DNA from: Streptomyces sp. ATexAB-D23
GTDB lineage: Bacteria > Actinomycetota > Actinomycetes > Streptomycetales > Streptomycetaceae
Direction: 5' to 3'
Length of the DNA stretch: 64,000 nucleotides
Assembly: GCF_000373645.1 (NCBI RefSeq)
Contig: NZ_KB892006.1
Coordinates: forward strand, 62,001-126,000
Shown: positions 18,108-25,976 of the stretch, piece by piece
Position numbering within the stretch: the stretch's first letter is position 1
How the letters are laid out: every line of letters begins with the position of its first letter
Position numbers and translations under genes: made by a program
The notes under the pieces: model-generated
What the model was told of the DNA's origin: nothing
The model's database searches: none
What the model saw: the letters and a program-made list of their open reading frames with translations, nothing else

Positions 18108-19655
18108 ATGACGCACACGTATGACGCGATCATCGTCGGGTCGGGCTCCGCGGGTGCGGCGCTCGCAGCCCGGTTGAGCGAGGACCCGGCCCGTTCGGTG
18201 CTCCTCATCGAAGCGGGCCCGGACTTTCCCGATGCGGCCGACATCCCGCACGACATCACCAACGGCAATGCCATGTCGATGAGCAAGCACGACTGGCACT
18301 ACCGCGCGGAGATCATGGACGGCCGGCGCATCCTCTTCCCCCGAGGAAAGATCACCGGCGGCTCGTCCGCGGTCGGTGCCACCATCGCGCTGCGGGGTGT
18401 GCCCGAGAACTACGACAAGTGGGCGGCGGCGGGCAACCCGGCGTGGGCGTACGAGCAGGTGCTGCCGTACTTCCGCCGGCTGGAGGACGACCTGAACTTC
18501 GAGGGCCGGTACCACGGCAAGGGCGGCCCGGTACCGATCCGCAGGTTCCAGCCGGACGAGATGACCACCATGCAGCGCGCCTTCACCGAAGCGAGCCTGG
18601 CGGCCGGATTCCCCGAGGTCTCCGACCACAACCACCCCGAGGCGACCGGTATCGGCCCGATCCCGTCCAACCGGCGCGACCCCCGCTTCCGGGTCTCGAC
18701 GGCGATGGCGTACCTGACGGGCGAGGTACGGGCGCGGGAGAACCTGACCATCCGCAGCGGGACGCTCGTGCACGAGGTGCTCTTCGAGGGCGACCGCGCG
18801 GTCGGCGTCCTGGTCTCGGCCGGTGCCGGCGAGCCGGAGGAACTGCGGGCGCACAAGGTCGTCCTGTCGGCCGGAGCGGTCAACACCCCGACGCTGCTGA
18901 TGCGTTCGGGAATCGGCCCGGCCGACGACCTGACCGGGCTCGGGATCGACGTCCGGCTGGACCGGCCCGGGGTCGGCGCCCATCTGATGGACCACCCGCG
19001 GACCGGGGTGTTCATGCGGCCCAAGGAGGGGGCCCTGGACGAGAACGTGCCGTTCCTGCAGTCCATGGTGCGGACCACGGCCAAGGGGTCGACCGACTTC
19101 AACGACATGCAGTACTACATGGTCAACCACTTCGACCTGGAACTCTTCCCCGAGCTCCAGATGCTGGCCGGCGCTTCGATGATCTTCGGTGTGATGGTGG
19201 TGGACCAGCAGCCGGAGTCGGTCGGCCGGCTGCGGCTGGCCTCGGCCGACCCGGCGGCGGGGCCGGACATCCAGCTCGACTTCCTCTCCACCGAACGGGA
19301 CCTGGAGAAGATGGTCCAGGGCGTCCGGACCTGCTGGGAGCTGGCCAACCACCCGGGGATCGCCTCGCGGGGCGACGGCTTCATCGTGCTGAACGACAAG
19401 CTCATCGAGAAGGACGCGATGGTCGAGCAGTACGTGAAGGTGAGCCTGGACAGCGGCTACCACCCGGTGGGCACGGCCCGCATGGGCACCGCTGACGACG
19501 CGGGCGCCGTGGTCGACGAACAGCTGCGGGTGCACGGGGTGCAGAACCTGTACGTGGCCGACGCCTCGGTGATGCCGAGCATCGTCAACTGCAACACCAA
19601 CCTCACCTCGATCATGATCGGTGAGCGGCTGGCGGACTGGCTGCGCGCCGAGTGA
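18108..19655 (+). CDS. GMC-family FAD-dependent oxidoreductase
   Basis: 515 residues; a flavoprotein oxidase/dehydrogenase of the glucose-methanol-choline family acting on alcohols. The N-terminal FAD-binding motif is GSGSAGAALAARL (about residues 10-22), then E-A-G-P-D, the GMC signature RGKITGGSSAVGATIALRG, and the second signature near residue 255 (LSAGAVNTPTLLMRSGIGP). The catalytic histidine is H452 (YHPVGTARMG), followed by the N-rich loop NCNTNLTSIM (494-503) holding the usual second active-site residue. The Shine-Dalgarno GAGG is about 10 nt before ATG 18108. Divergent from the PKSE operon and followed by a strong terminator, so monocistronic. FAD oxidoreductases are also seen in enediyne clusters; the substrate here is unknown. 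Confidence 0.9.
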   Translation: MTHTYDAIIVGSGSAGAALAARLSEDPARSVLLIEAGPDFPDAADIPHDITNGNAMSMSKHDWHYRAEIMDGRRILFPRGKITGGSSAVGATIALRGVPENYDKWAAAGNPAWAYEQVLPYFRRLEDDLNFEGRYHGKGGPVPIRRFQPDEMTTMQRAFTEASLAAGFPEVSDHNHPEATGIGPIPSNRRDPRFRVSTAMAYLTGEVRARENLTIRSGTLVHEVLFEGDRAVGVLVSAGAGEPEELRAHKVVLSAGAVNTPTLLMRSGIGPADDLTGLGIDVRLDRPGVGAHLMDHPRTGVFMRPKEGALDENVPFLQSMVRTTAKGSTDFNDMQYYMVNHFDLELFPELQMLAGASMIFGVMVVDQQPESVGRLRLASADPAAGPDIQLDFLSTERDLEKMVQGVRTCWELANHPGIASRGDGFIVLNDKLIEKDAMVEQYVKVSLDSGYHPVGTARMGTADDAGAVVDEQLRVHGVQNLYVADASVMPSIVNCNTNLTSIMIGERLADWLRAE

Positions 19656-19681
19656 ACTGATCCCGCCAGGCCTCCTCCTCC

Positions 19682-19720
19682 GACGGCCGTTCCGGCGCCT
19701 GCCGCGCCGGAACGGCCGTC
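19682..19720 (+). terminator. terminator of the GMC oxidoreductase gene
   Basis: A perfect 17-bp stem, GACGGCCGTTCCGGCGC (19682-19698) with its complement (19704-19720), 5-nt loop, 26 bp after the stop codon. Confidence 0.85.
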
Positions 19721-19915
19721 CGTATGTCCGGGATCAGGACCCGCCGGCAGGCGCACGCAGGGCAATTTGAAAGACGAGACGCCGTCACCATTCCTGCCAC
19801 CATGAGAGAAAACAACGCCGCAATTACCCGCCGGACAGCAGACCCGGATATATTCCCGTTTTTCTGAATTGGTTCGCGGGGCGGCTCCCACAATCGGAAG
19901 AAAAGGCGATCATCC

Positions 19916-20551
19916 ATGACCGATCCGAATGTGCTGAGCACGGTCCGCGTCCCCCTGGTGGGGGAGGACGAGGCCCAGGGCAGGACCGCGGAGCTGTACG
20001 AGGCGATCAAGTCCCGGATGGGCATTCCCTTCGTGCCGGACATGTTCCGCCTGGTGTCCAGCCGGCCCGACCTGCTGGAGGTCGTGATCGCCGGCTACGG
20101 CGGCGTGTTCAACGACGGCGTGCTGCCGCGTGCGACCCGCGAGATGATCTCCGCCTGGAGCTCCAAGGTCAACGGCTGCCCGTACTGCGTGGGCACCCAC
20201 AACTGGTTCCTGGCCCAGTTCGGCGGCGACCAGGAACTCACCGACGCGATCGCCGGCTCCGCCTCGGTCGAGGACCTGCCGATCGACGAGCGCACCAAGG
20301 AACTCATGCGCCTGGTCACCCAGATCTGCACGGGTGCGTTCCGGGTCACCGACGAGGACTGGGCCAGGACCGAGGCCGCGGGCTGGACCAACGCGGAGAT
20401 GCTGGAGGCGGTGTTCACCGCCTCGCTGTTCGCCTTCATCAACCGCCTGGTGGACGGCCTGGGCCTGGGCGACTCGGTGGCCCGCAGCCGGATCGCCTCG
20501 CAGCCGGAGGACGCCACGGTGTCCGAGCAGCGGCTGGCAGAACCCCGGTGA
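19916..20551 (+). CDS. AhpD-like / carboxymuconolactone decarboxylase family protein
   Basis: 211 residues with the AhpD redox motif C88-P-Y-C91-x-x-x-H95 (NGCPYCVGTH) in the usual helical context (REMISAWSSKVNGCPYC). The family includes alkylhydroperoxidases with a CxxC-His relay and decarboxylases. The surrounding helices IPFVPDMFRLVSSRPDLLEVV match the peroxidase-related branch. ATG 19916 has a purine-rich GGAAGAAAAGG upstream. Its stop overlaps the SDR start (GTGA). A detoxifying role towards peroxides or quinone-like intermediates of the polyene pathway is inferred from position. Confidence 0.85.
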   Translation: MTDPNVLSTVRVPLVGEDEAQGRTAELYEAIKSRMGIPFVPDMFRLVSSRPDLLEVVIAGYGGVFNDGVLPRATREMISAWSSKVNGCPYCVGTHNWFLAQFGGDQELTDAIAGSASVEDLPIDERTKELMRLVTQICTGAFRVTDEDWARTEAAGWTNAEMLEAVFTASLFAFINRLVDGLGLGDSVARSRIASQPEDATVSEQRLAEPR

Positions 20552-21426
20552 GCAGCCCCTCGCGCGCGATCCTGCTGACCGGGGCGTCGTCGAGCACCGG
20601 CAGATCCTCCGGCACCGGAAAGGCCGTGGCACTGCGGCTGCACCGGGCCGGCTGGCCGGTCTACGCGACCGCGCGGCAGCCCGGGGCGCTGGCCGAGCTG
20701 GAGGCCGAGGGCATCCGGGTCCTCCGACTGGATGTCAACGACGAGGATTCGATGACGGCCGTCGTCGACACGATCACCGCCGAGCACGGCTCGGTCGGCA
20801 CTCTGATCAACAACGCCGCCTACAGCCTCAACGGCACCATCGGCGAGACCCCGATGGACGAGGTGCGCAGCCAGTTCGAGACGAACATCTTCGGACTGTG
20901 CCGGCTCACCCAGCTCGTGCTGCCCGGCATGCGGGCCCGGGGCAGCGGCCGGGTGGTCATGATGTCGTCCATCTTCGGTCAGTTCGCCACCCCGGGCCGC
21001 GGCTACTACCAGGCCACCAAGCACGCCCTGGAGGCCATCAGCGATTCGCTGCGCCTGGAGGTGGACACGTTCGGCATCAAGGTGGTGCTGGTCGAACCGT
21101 CGCCGGTGCTCGGCGGGTTCGTACCGATGTCGGTCGCCGACCTCGGGATGTCCGGGCAGGAGCGGGGCGGTGTGTACGACGACTTCTGGCGGTACTTCGT
21201 CGACTGGCACGGCGCCTACCGGGAAACGGAGAAGCCGAGCGGCCGGGGCCGGATGGCGGTGCGCGCGGAGACCGTGGCAAAGGTCATCGAGAAGGCGGTG
21301 ACCAGCGACAACCCGAAGATCAGGTACCGGATCGGCATGCCGTCCCGGTTGCTGCCGCGGATGCGGTGGACCATCGGGGACAGGTTGTTCGAACGCTTTG
21401 TCCGGGCGTTCTTCCCCATTCCTTAG
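20548..21426 (+). CDS. short-chain dehydrogenase/reductase
   Basis: 292 residues from GTG 20548, coupled to the AhpD-like gene by a 4-bp overlap. A Rossmann-fold NAD(P)-dependent oxidoreductase with NNAA at 88-91, S140/S141, Y154 and K158 (YQATK), so the catalytic residues are intact. The nucleotide-binding loop is unusual: TGASSSTGRSSGTGKA (11-26) instead of TGASSGIGRA, as if the glycine loop had gained a six-residue duplication. R43 following the second strand (TARQ) favours NADPH. The C-terminal third (DDFWRYFVDWHGAYRETEKPSG) is longer than minimal SDRs. It probably reduces a ketone or oxidises an alcohol in the pathway; the substrate is unknown. Confidence 0.88.
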   Translation: MSSPSRAILLTGASSSTGRSSGTGKAVALRLHRAGWPVYATARQPGALAELEAEGIRVLRLDVNDEDSMTAVVDTITAEHGSVGTLINNAAYSLNGTIGETPMDEVRSQFETNIFGLCRLTQLVLPGMRARGSGRVVMMSSIFGQFATPGRGYYQATKHALEAISDSLRLEVDTFGIKVVLVEPSPVLGGFVPMSVADLGMSGQERGGVYDDFWRYFVDWHGAYRETEKPSGRGRMAVRAETVAKVIEKAVTSDNPKIRYRIGMPSRLLPRMRWTIGDRLFERFVRAFFPIP

Positions 21427-21551
21427 GGCGTGCCGTCACCGTGGCTCCGCCAGGAACGTCGGCGGGGCCCGGTGGCGCGGCCGCACGGAGGCGGAACCCG
21501 ATGGCAGACCGCGCCGTCAACTCGTTTGGTACCGGCCGTCAGACCGCAAGA

Positions 21552-21623
21552 ATGAAGAAGGAGGAACCCCGCATCGGTGTGACGATTGACTGGCGCACCG
21601 AAGGACATCCGCTGAGGAGCTGA
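21552..21623 (+). CDS. possible 23-codon ORF
   Basis: ATG 21552 opens a 23-codon frame beginning MKKEEPRIGVTIDW and ending in HPLRS, stop 21621-21623. There is no convincing Shine-Dalgarno before the ATG, and an AAGGAGG inside it (21558-21564) might serve a later start. The start recalls the first strand of class-I glutamine-amidotransferase-like proteins (PRIGVT), so it could be a gene remnant. Expression is unproven. Confidence 0.25.
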   Translation: MKKEEPRIGVTIDWRTEGHPLRS

Positions 21624-21628
21624 GGGAA

Positions 21629-21706
21629 GTGCCACCGATGTTTGAAGGCCACGCGGAGCCACCGCGGCGCGGCATCACCGGTCCGGATCCCGGAGCGGAC
21701 GCATGA
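21629..21706 (+). CDS. possible 25-codon leader ORF coupled to the next gene
   Basis: GTG 21629 (or in-frame ATG 21638) gives at most 25 residues (VPPMFEGHAEPP...). Its TGA (21704-21706) overlaps the ATG of the downstream CxxC protein. GAGGAG at 21614-21619 and GAGGGA at 21622-21627 can serve as ribosome-binding sites. The overlap makes translational coupling plausible, but no homologue is recognised. Confidence 0.3.
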   Translation: MPPMFEGHAEPPRRGITGPDPGADA

Positions 21707-22758
21707 AAGACCCGAGACTGCTCGTGCAGTCGCCGCTCAGGAGGCTGTCCCTGCTCCAGGTCCGGCACATCGCGACCGTGCAGTTCGGTGAGGCGGCCGG
21801 CGACACCGCCCGGGTCTACCGGGAGCTCGAACGGGACTTCGGGGTGCTGGCTCCGCCCATCGCCCTGCACGCCCCGGTGCCGGAACTGCTCGCTGCCTCC
21901 TGGATGACGCTGCGCGAGACCATGCTGGTCGACGGGCTGGTGCCGCGGGCCTCGAAGGAAGCGGTGGCCGCCGCCGTGTCACGGGGCAACCAGTGCCCGT
22001 TCTGCACCACCATGCACTCCACGATGCACAACTCCCTGACCGCCCGGCCCACTTCATCCGGGCGGGGCACGAAGGCGGCACCGGACGGTGGCGCCGGGAC
22101 GGCCCCGGACCAGTTGACGGCGTGGATCGGCTCGGCGGGCAGGCCGCCGTTCGCACCCGAACTGATGCCGGAGCTGGCCGGGACCGCGCTCTGCCTCCAG
22201 TACCTCAACCGGATGGTCAACGTCTTCCTGGGCGCGCAGCCGCTGCCGCCGCACGCCCCGGACCGGGCTGTGGGCCCGGTGCTGCGGGTGCTGACCGGCC
22301 TGATGCGCAGCTCTGTCCGGGCCAGGGCGCGGCCGGGTACGTCGCTGTCGCTGCTGCCCGAGGCACCGCTGCCGAAGGACCTGGGCTGGGCGGAGGCCGA
22401 TCCTCGGATCGCCGCGGCGCTGGCCAGGAGCACGGCGGCCGTCGAGCTGACAGCGGCCGAACTGGTGCCGGAGCCGGTCCGGGAGCTGGTGGCCGCCGAA
22501 CTGGCCCGCTGGGACGGCAGCGACCCCGGTCTCGGCCGGGCCCGGCTGGACGCACCGCTGCGGGAACTGCCGCCGGCCGACCGGCCGGCGGGCAACCTCG
22601 CGCTGCTCACCGCCCTGGCCTCCTACCGGGTGGACGACGAGGTCATCGCGGCCTTCCGGCAGAACGGCGCGGGTGACCGGGAGATCCTCGCGGTCACGTC
22701 ATGGGCCGCCCTGCGGGCGGCCCGGCGGCGCAGTTCCCAACTGCTCCGCGACAACTGA
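21703..22758 (+). CDS. carboxymuconolactone decarboxylase/AhpD-type CxxC protein, two-domain
   Basis: 351 residues. The N-terminal half carries C98-P-F-C101-x-x-x-H105 (NQCPFCTTMHSTMH), the AhpD/CMD redox motif, inside the usual helical surroundings (PRASKEAVAAAVSRGNQC). A glycine/serine-rich insert follows (about 113-130). The C-terminal half (about 230-351) repeats the helical pattern (ELTAAELVPEPVRELVAAEL, LTALASYRVDDEVIAAFR, REILAVTSWAALRAARR) without a CxxC, so it looks like a duplicated, redox-dead domain. It is longer than single-domain AhpD. It is the second such protein in this locus and lies downstream of the SDR. Confidence 0.75.
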   Translation: MKDPRLLVQSPLRRLSLLQVRHIATVQFGEAAGDTARVYRELERDFGVLAPPIALHAPVPELLAASWMTLRETMLVDGLVPRASKEAVAAAVSRGNQCPFCTTMHSTMHNSLTARPTSSGRGTKAAPDGGAGTAPDQLTAWIGSAGRPPFAPELMPELAGTALCLQYLNRMVNVFLGAQPLPPHAPDRAVGPVLRVLTGLMRSSVRARARPGTSLSLLPEAPLPKDLGWAEADPRIAAALARSTAAVELTAAELVPEPVRELVAAELARWDGSDPGLGRARLDAPLRELPPADRPAGNLALLTALASYRVDDEVIAAFRQNGAGDREILAVTSWAALRAARRRSSQLLRDN

Positions 22759-22960
22759 ACAACCGGCTCCCCTCGGGTTGGAAGCAGTTGTTCCACCCAT
22801 CGCCTCGCGGTGGTGTTCCGGCATAGGGTCCGTGCGCCCTGAATTCTCCAGGTGTGGATACCGATGCAGCGCAGCGGGATCCAACACTTTCATGTCGTCG
22901 CCCGAAAGCGGGTCCCATTCCCGCCGACCGGCCGGCGGCAGGCGCTGCCCTGCGCGTCCG

Positions 22961-23007
22961 GTCAGGACGCACTCGCTTCATCGGCACGCTCGGAGAAATA
23001 CCGTGCA
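22961..23007 (+). repeat. direct repeat copy 1 (47 bp) upstream of the AraC gene
   Basis: This 47-bp stretch matches 23074-23120 at 38 of 47 positions (81%), with no gaps. It starts GTCAGGACGCA and ends in a GGAG ribosome-binding-site-like element followed by CCGTGCA, so a GTG start occupies the place of the real gene's ATG. From that GTG a 16-codon frame (VQIFAVHIIAPTERQF) runs to a TGA. It looks like a decayed duplicate of the start region. Confidence 0.7.
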
Positions 23008-23073
23008 AATCTTTGCGGTACACATTATCGCACCGACAGAGCGTCAGTTCTGAGATGTTGCTCGGCCATTTCC

Positions 23074-23120
23074 GTCAGGACGCATTCGATTCATCGACAA
23101 GCTTGGAGCACTGCCATGCA
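23074..23120 (+). repeat. direct repeat copy 2, spanning the start of the AraC gene
   Basis: The second copy lies 113 bp after the first. It contains the functional GGAG (23104-23107) and ATG (23116) of the AraC-type gene. The two copies differ at nine positions. The rest of the 357-bp spacer from 22759 holds no other gene I can support. Confidence 0.7.
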
Positions 23121-23913
23121 GGTCGCCGTTGAGCGCGCGATAGCGACGATGTGGGACCGATACGAGGAACCACTCTCGCTCGACGAGATCGCCAACACCG
23201 CGATTCTCAGCAAGTTCTACTTCTCCCGGGTGTTCCGCAATCTAACCGGGACATCTCCGGGCCGATTCCTTTCCGTGGTCCGGCTGCACCAGGCGAAGAG
23301 CCTGTTACTGGAGACCAATCTCAGCGTCACCGAGATCTCCTACCGGGTCGGTTACAACAGCCTCGGCACCTTCACCAGCCGGTTCACCCGCAGTGTGAGC
23401 CACTCCCCGGCCCGCTACCGGGCACTGGCCCGTGCCGGGCTGCTCGCACCGAGCGGCGGGTCCGCCACGGGGCCGCAGCAGCTCCTCGACAGTGGCCGGC
23501 CCACCAGCGAGCTCGAAGGCACCATCCGTCTCCCCGGCACCGCACAGCCGGTACGGATCTACGTCGGTGCGTTCCGTGAGTCCATCGTGCAGGGCCGTCC
23601 GACCGCCTGCGCGATCCTGGACGGGCCCGGATCGTTCTCGCTGCGCCTGCCGGAGGGCGCCTGGTACATCCGGGCGGCCGTGCTCGCCATGGACGACCCG
23701 CCCTCGCCGCTCGGTCAGCGGCGCCCGCTGCTGGTGGCTTCGAGCCAGGTGCTGAACGTACGGCGGGACCAGGACACCCGGGTCAACCTGATCGGCCGTC
23801 CGCTGACCCCCCTGGACCTGCCGATCCTGCTGGCGCTGCCGGAGCTGGACTTCTCGGGTCTGCCGAAGGCGGGCGGCGCTCCCTTCGAACTCCCCGCCAT
23901 CACCGGCACCTGA
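23116..23913 (+). CDS. AraC-family regulator with N-terminal HTH and C-terminal sensor-like domain
   Basis: 265 residues from ATG 23116 (GGAG 8 nt upstream). Residues 1-105 hold the double helix-turn-helix: SLDEIANTAILSKFYFSRVFRN, then LSVTEISYRVGYNSLGTFTSRF with the second AraC signature ending in SPARYR. The order is reversed from typical AraC proteins: the DNA-binding part comes first and about 150 residues of beta-rich sequence follow (EGTIRLPGTAQPVRIYVGAF, then a domain ending in DLPILLALPEL). Codon 64 is TTA (23305-23307), the rare leucine codon read by bldA tRNA, so translation is probably tied to development. A very strong terminator follows. It is the best candidate for a pathway regulator of the PKSE locus. 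Confidence 0.88.
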   Translation: MQVAVERAIATMWDRYEEPLSLDEIANTAILSKFYFSRVFRNLTGTSPGRFLSVVRLHQAKSLLLETNLSVTEISYRVGYNSLGTFTSRFTRSVSHSPARYRALARAGLLAPSGGSATGPQQLLDSGRPTSELEGTIRLPGTAQPVRIYVGAFRESIVQGRPTACAILDGPGSFSLRLPEGAWYIRAAVLAMDDPPSPLGQRRPLLVASSQVLNVRRDQDTRVNLIGRPLTPLDLPILLALPELDFSGLPKAGGAPFELPAITGT

Positions 23914-23937
23914 CCGCAGGTGCGAAGGAGACGCACA

Positions 23938-23997
23938 GGCCGGCGTACGGACGGGCCGCACCGCTGGAGAGCGGTGCGGCCCGTCCGTACGCCGGCC
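23938..23997. terminator. very long perfect hairpin closing the AraC gene
   Basis: A 28-bp perfect stem (23938-23965 with 23970-23997) with a GGAG loop. It serves the AraC gene on the plus strand and could also serve the convergent gene that ends at 24044. Confidence 0.9.
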
Positions 23998-24043
23998 CCG
24001 GCCGGTGCGGTCCTGCCGGGGCCCTCGCGGGGCCCGGTACGGG

Positions 24044-24745
24044 TCAGAACCCGCGGACCGGCTCCACCTCGTTCGCGGGCGGCGCGAACGGCCCCCAGGC
24101 GAAGGCCGGCATCCAGGTCACCGACGGGTCCCCGGACCAGCGCAGGTCCTCGATCTGATGCCAGGTGCGACGGCCGGTCAGCGACCGGAACACGTCGAAG
24201 GCCGGGCCGTGAACGGTGGCGACGGGAGCCCCCTCCCCCACCACCCAGTCCCGCTCCGGGGTGTCGATGCGCAACGCGGGCAGATTCCCGCCGTGCAACG
24301 CGAGGCCGAAGCCCATGGTGGCCAGGTCCAGCGCGCCGGGGAACGCCGGATGGCCGTGCGGCGCGACCGTCTCCCCCAGGCCGACGCGCAGGTCGATCTC
24401 GTGCGAGAACACGTCGAGCAGCAGGATGCGCCGCCGCAGTTCGGGGGTGCGGTCCAGCGCCTCGCGCAGCTCGCCGTCCAGGGCTTCCCACCGGTCCAGC
24501 AGACCGGGCAGGCCGACGCCCTCCGACGGGCGCAGATCGATCTGGTTGTCCTCCAGGGCAACGAACGACTCGCATATGTGGACCAGGTGTCCGATCAGGT
24601 CGCGCACGCTCCAGTCGGGGCAGGCGGGCACGCCGGCGAAGGCCGTGTCCGGCGTCCGGGTGACCAGACCGGTGATGTTCTTTCTGGTCCGCCGGTAGGC
24701 GTGGTGCTGCTCGGCCGGATCGTGTCCGGTCCCCGCCGCCGTCAT
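24044..24745 (-). CDS. maleylpyruvate isomerase family protein (TIGR03083-like, mycothiol/DinB fold)
   Basis: 233 residues from ATG 24745, overlapping the stop of the epimerase gene (ATGA). The N-terminal helical bundle has the DinB/MDMPI pattern: CPDWSVRDLIGHLVHICESF with the metal-binding H of IGHL, and later LLLDVFSHEIDLRVGLG where H and D complete the site. The C-terminal part (VHGPAFDVFRSLTGRRTW, then WSGD) is the small MDMPI C-terminal domain. Members are mycothiol-dependent isomerases/transferases in actinobacteria; the exact substrate is unknown. It forms an operon with the epimerase. Confidence 0.8.
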   Translation of the reverse strand: MTAAGTGHDPAEQHHAYRRTRKNITGLVTRTPDTAFAGVPACPDWSVRDLIGHLVHICESFVALEDNQIDLRPSEGVGLPGLLDRWEALDGELREALDRTPELRRRILLLDVFSHEIDLRVGLGETVAPHGHPAFPGALDLATMGFGLALHGGNLPALRIDTPERDWVVGEGAPVATVHGPAFDVFRSLTGRRTWHQIEDLRWSGDPSVTWMPAFAWGPFAPPANEVEPVRGF

Positions 24746-25776
24746 GACCCGCTCCGCTCGCCCGCGGTGCCGGCCTGGCGCCGCGTCAGCATCCCGGTCC
24801 GGTACAGCCAGTTGGCGGTGTCGGCCATCGTCGTCGCGACGGGCCGCGCCGTGGGTACGTCGGCCGTCGCGGCCCGGGACACCGGTACCGCGTGCACGCA
24901 GGTGTAGGCGGCGCCGAACTCGGCGGGGATGTGCCACGGCCACCACCGCTGGACCGCATCGGTGACCCGGGCGGCGGGAAGCATGGCCCGCCCCGGCAGC
25001 CGCAGCGTCGTGAGCCGGCGGCCCGTCGCCGCGCGGAGCTGGGCCAGGTAGTCGGCCGTCGTCACGTACCGGTTGGGCCCGAAGACCCGTACCGGCTTGT
25101 CCGGCGGCGGGCCGAGGGCCAGCCCCCCGAGTACGGCGGCGGTGTCACGCACGTCGCCCAGCGGGAATCCGCCGGTGGGCCAGAGCGGCATCAGGCCGCG
25201 CAGCGCGTCGCGCAGCCGGCCGGTCTGGTCACCGAGCCCCGGGTCGTCCGGGCCCAGCAGGGCCGGGGGGTAGACGATGTGGACCGGCGCCCCGTCGTCC
25301 TGGTGCCGCCGGGCGAGCGTCTCGCAGGCCGCCTTGCTCGCCAGGTAGGGCTCGCCGGGGTCCCCCACCGGGCTTTCGGCGCGCAGTTCGGAATCGGTGG
25401 TGGGGATCAGCGCGCCGACGGTCGAGACGTACAGCACCGTGCCGGCCCCGGCCCGGACCGCCGCCTCCAGGACCGCCTCGGTGCCCGCCACATTGGTGCG
25501 GGTGATGTCGTCACGGCGCCTGCGGTCGAAGGAGTAGACCGACCCCAGGTGGATCACGGCGTCGGCGCCACGGACCGCGCGGGCCGCCGCCGCCCCGTCG
25601 GCGACGTCGCCGGTGACGGTCTCCACCGTGTCCGGGTCGACGCCGAGCGGGCCGAGCGCGGGCGCCAGCCGTAACCGGTCGCGCACCAGCAGCCGGATCC
25701 GGGCTCCACCGGCCGCGAGGGCGGCGACCGTGTGCGAGCCGAGGAAGCCGGTGCCTCCTGTCACACAGACCAACAT
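24742..25776 (-). CDS. NAD-dependent epimerase/dehydratase (extended SDR)
   Basis: 344 residues from ATG 25776 with AGGAGGA upstream. Extended-SDR features: the nucleotide-binding loop GGTGFLGSH (7-15), DVADGAAAARAVRGADAVIHLGSV (D-V and the H-L-A/G-x motif), S in STVGALIPTTD, and a YLASKAACE active-site Y-x-x-x-K. The C-terminal third resembles atypical NAD(P)H-binding 'dihydroflavonol reductase-like' proteins. Codon 35 is TTA (complement of 25672-25674), making it one of two bldA-sensitive genes I found here. It is followed by the coupled maleylpyruvate-isomerase-like gene. The substrate is unknown. Confidence 0.85.
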   Translation of the reverse strand: MLVCVTGGTGFLGSHTVAALAAGGARIRLLVRDRLRLAPALGPLGVDPDTVETVTGDVADGAAAARAVRGADAVIHLGSVYSFDRRRRDDITRTNVAGTEAVLEAAVRAGAGTVLYVSTVGALIPTTDSELRAESPVGDPGEPYLASKAACETLARRHQDDGAPVHIVYPPALLGPDDPGLGDQTGRLRDALRGLMPLWPTGGFPLGDVRDTAAVLGGLALGPPPDKPVRVFGPNRYVTTADYLAQLRAATGRRLTTLRLPGRAMLPAARVTDAVQRWWPWHIPAEFGAAYTCVHAVPVSRAATADVPTARPVATTMADTANWLYRTGMLTRRQAGTAGERSGS

Positions 25777-25976
25777 GTCGTTCCTCCTCTTCCGTCCCCT
25801 GCTCGACGTGTCGCGTCGGCCGCCGTCGCGGCCCGTCCGCAGGCGTGTCGGTCCGGCAGGAGCTGTCGGGTGATGTCCGCCGTGCGGCGGCCCGTGCCGT
25901 CCGCCGCCTCGGTCCGCACGAAGGCGGGGACAGGCGACCGCAGACCGTACGGGGTGCGGCGGGGCCTGCGCGGTTC

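Noticed and set aside
22961..23120. Phage or integrative-element attachment site pair
   Set aside because: The repeat is imperfect (81%) and lies only 113 bp apart in a gene start region, with no integrase or tRNA gene.
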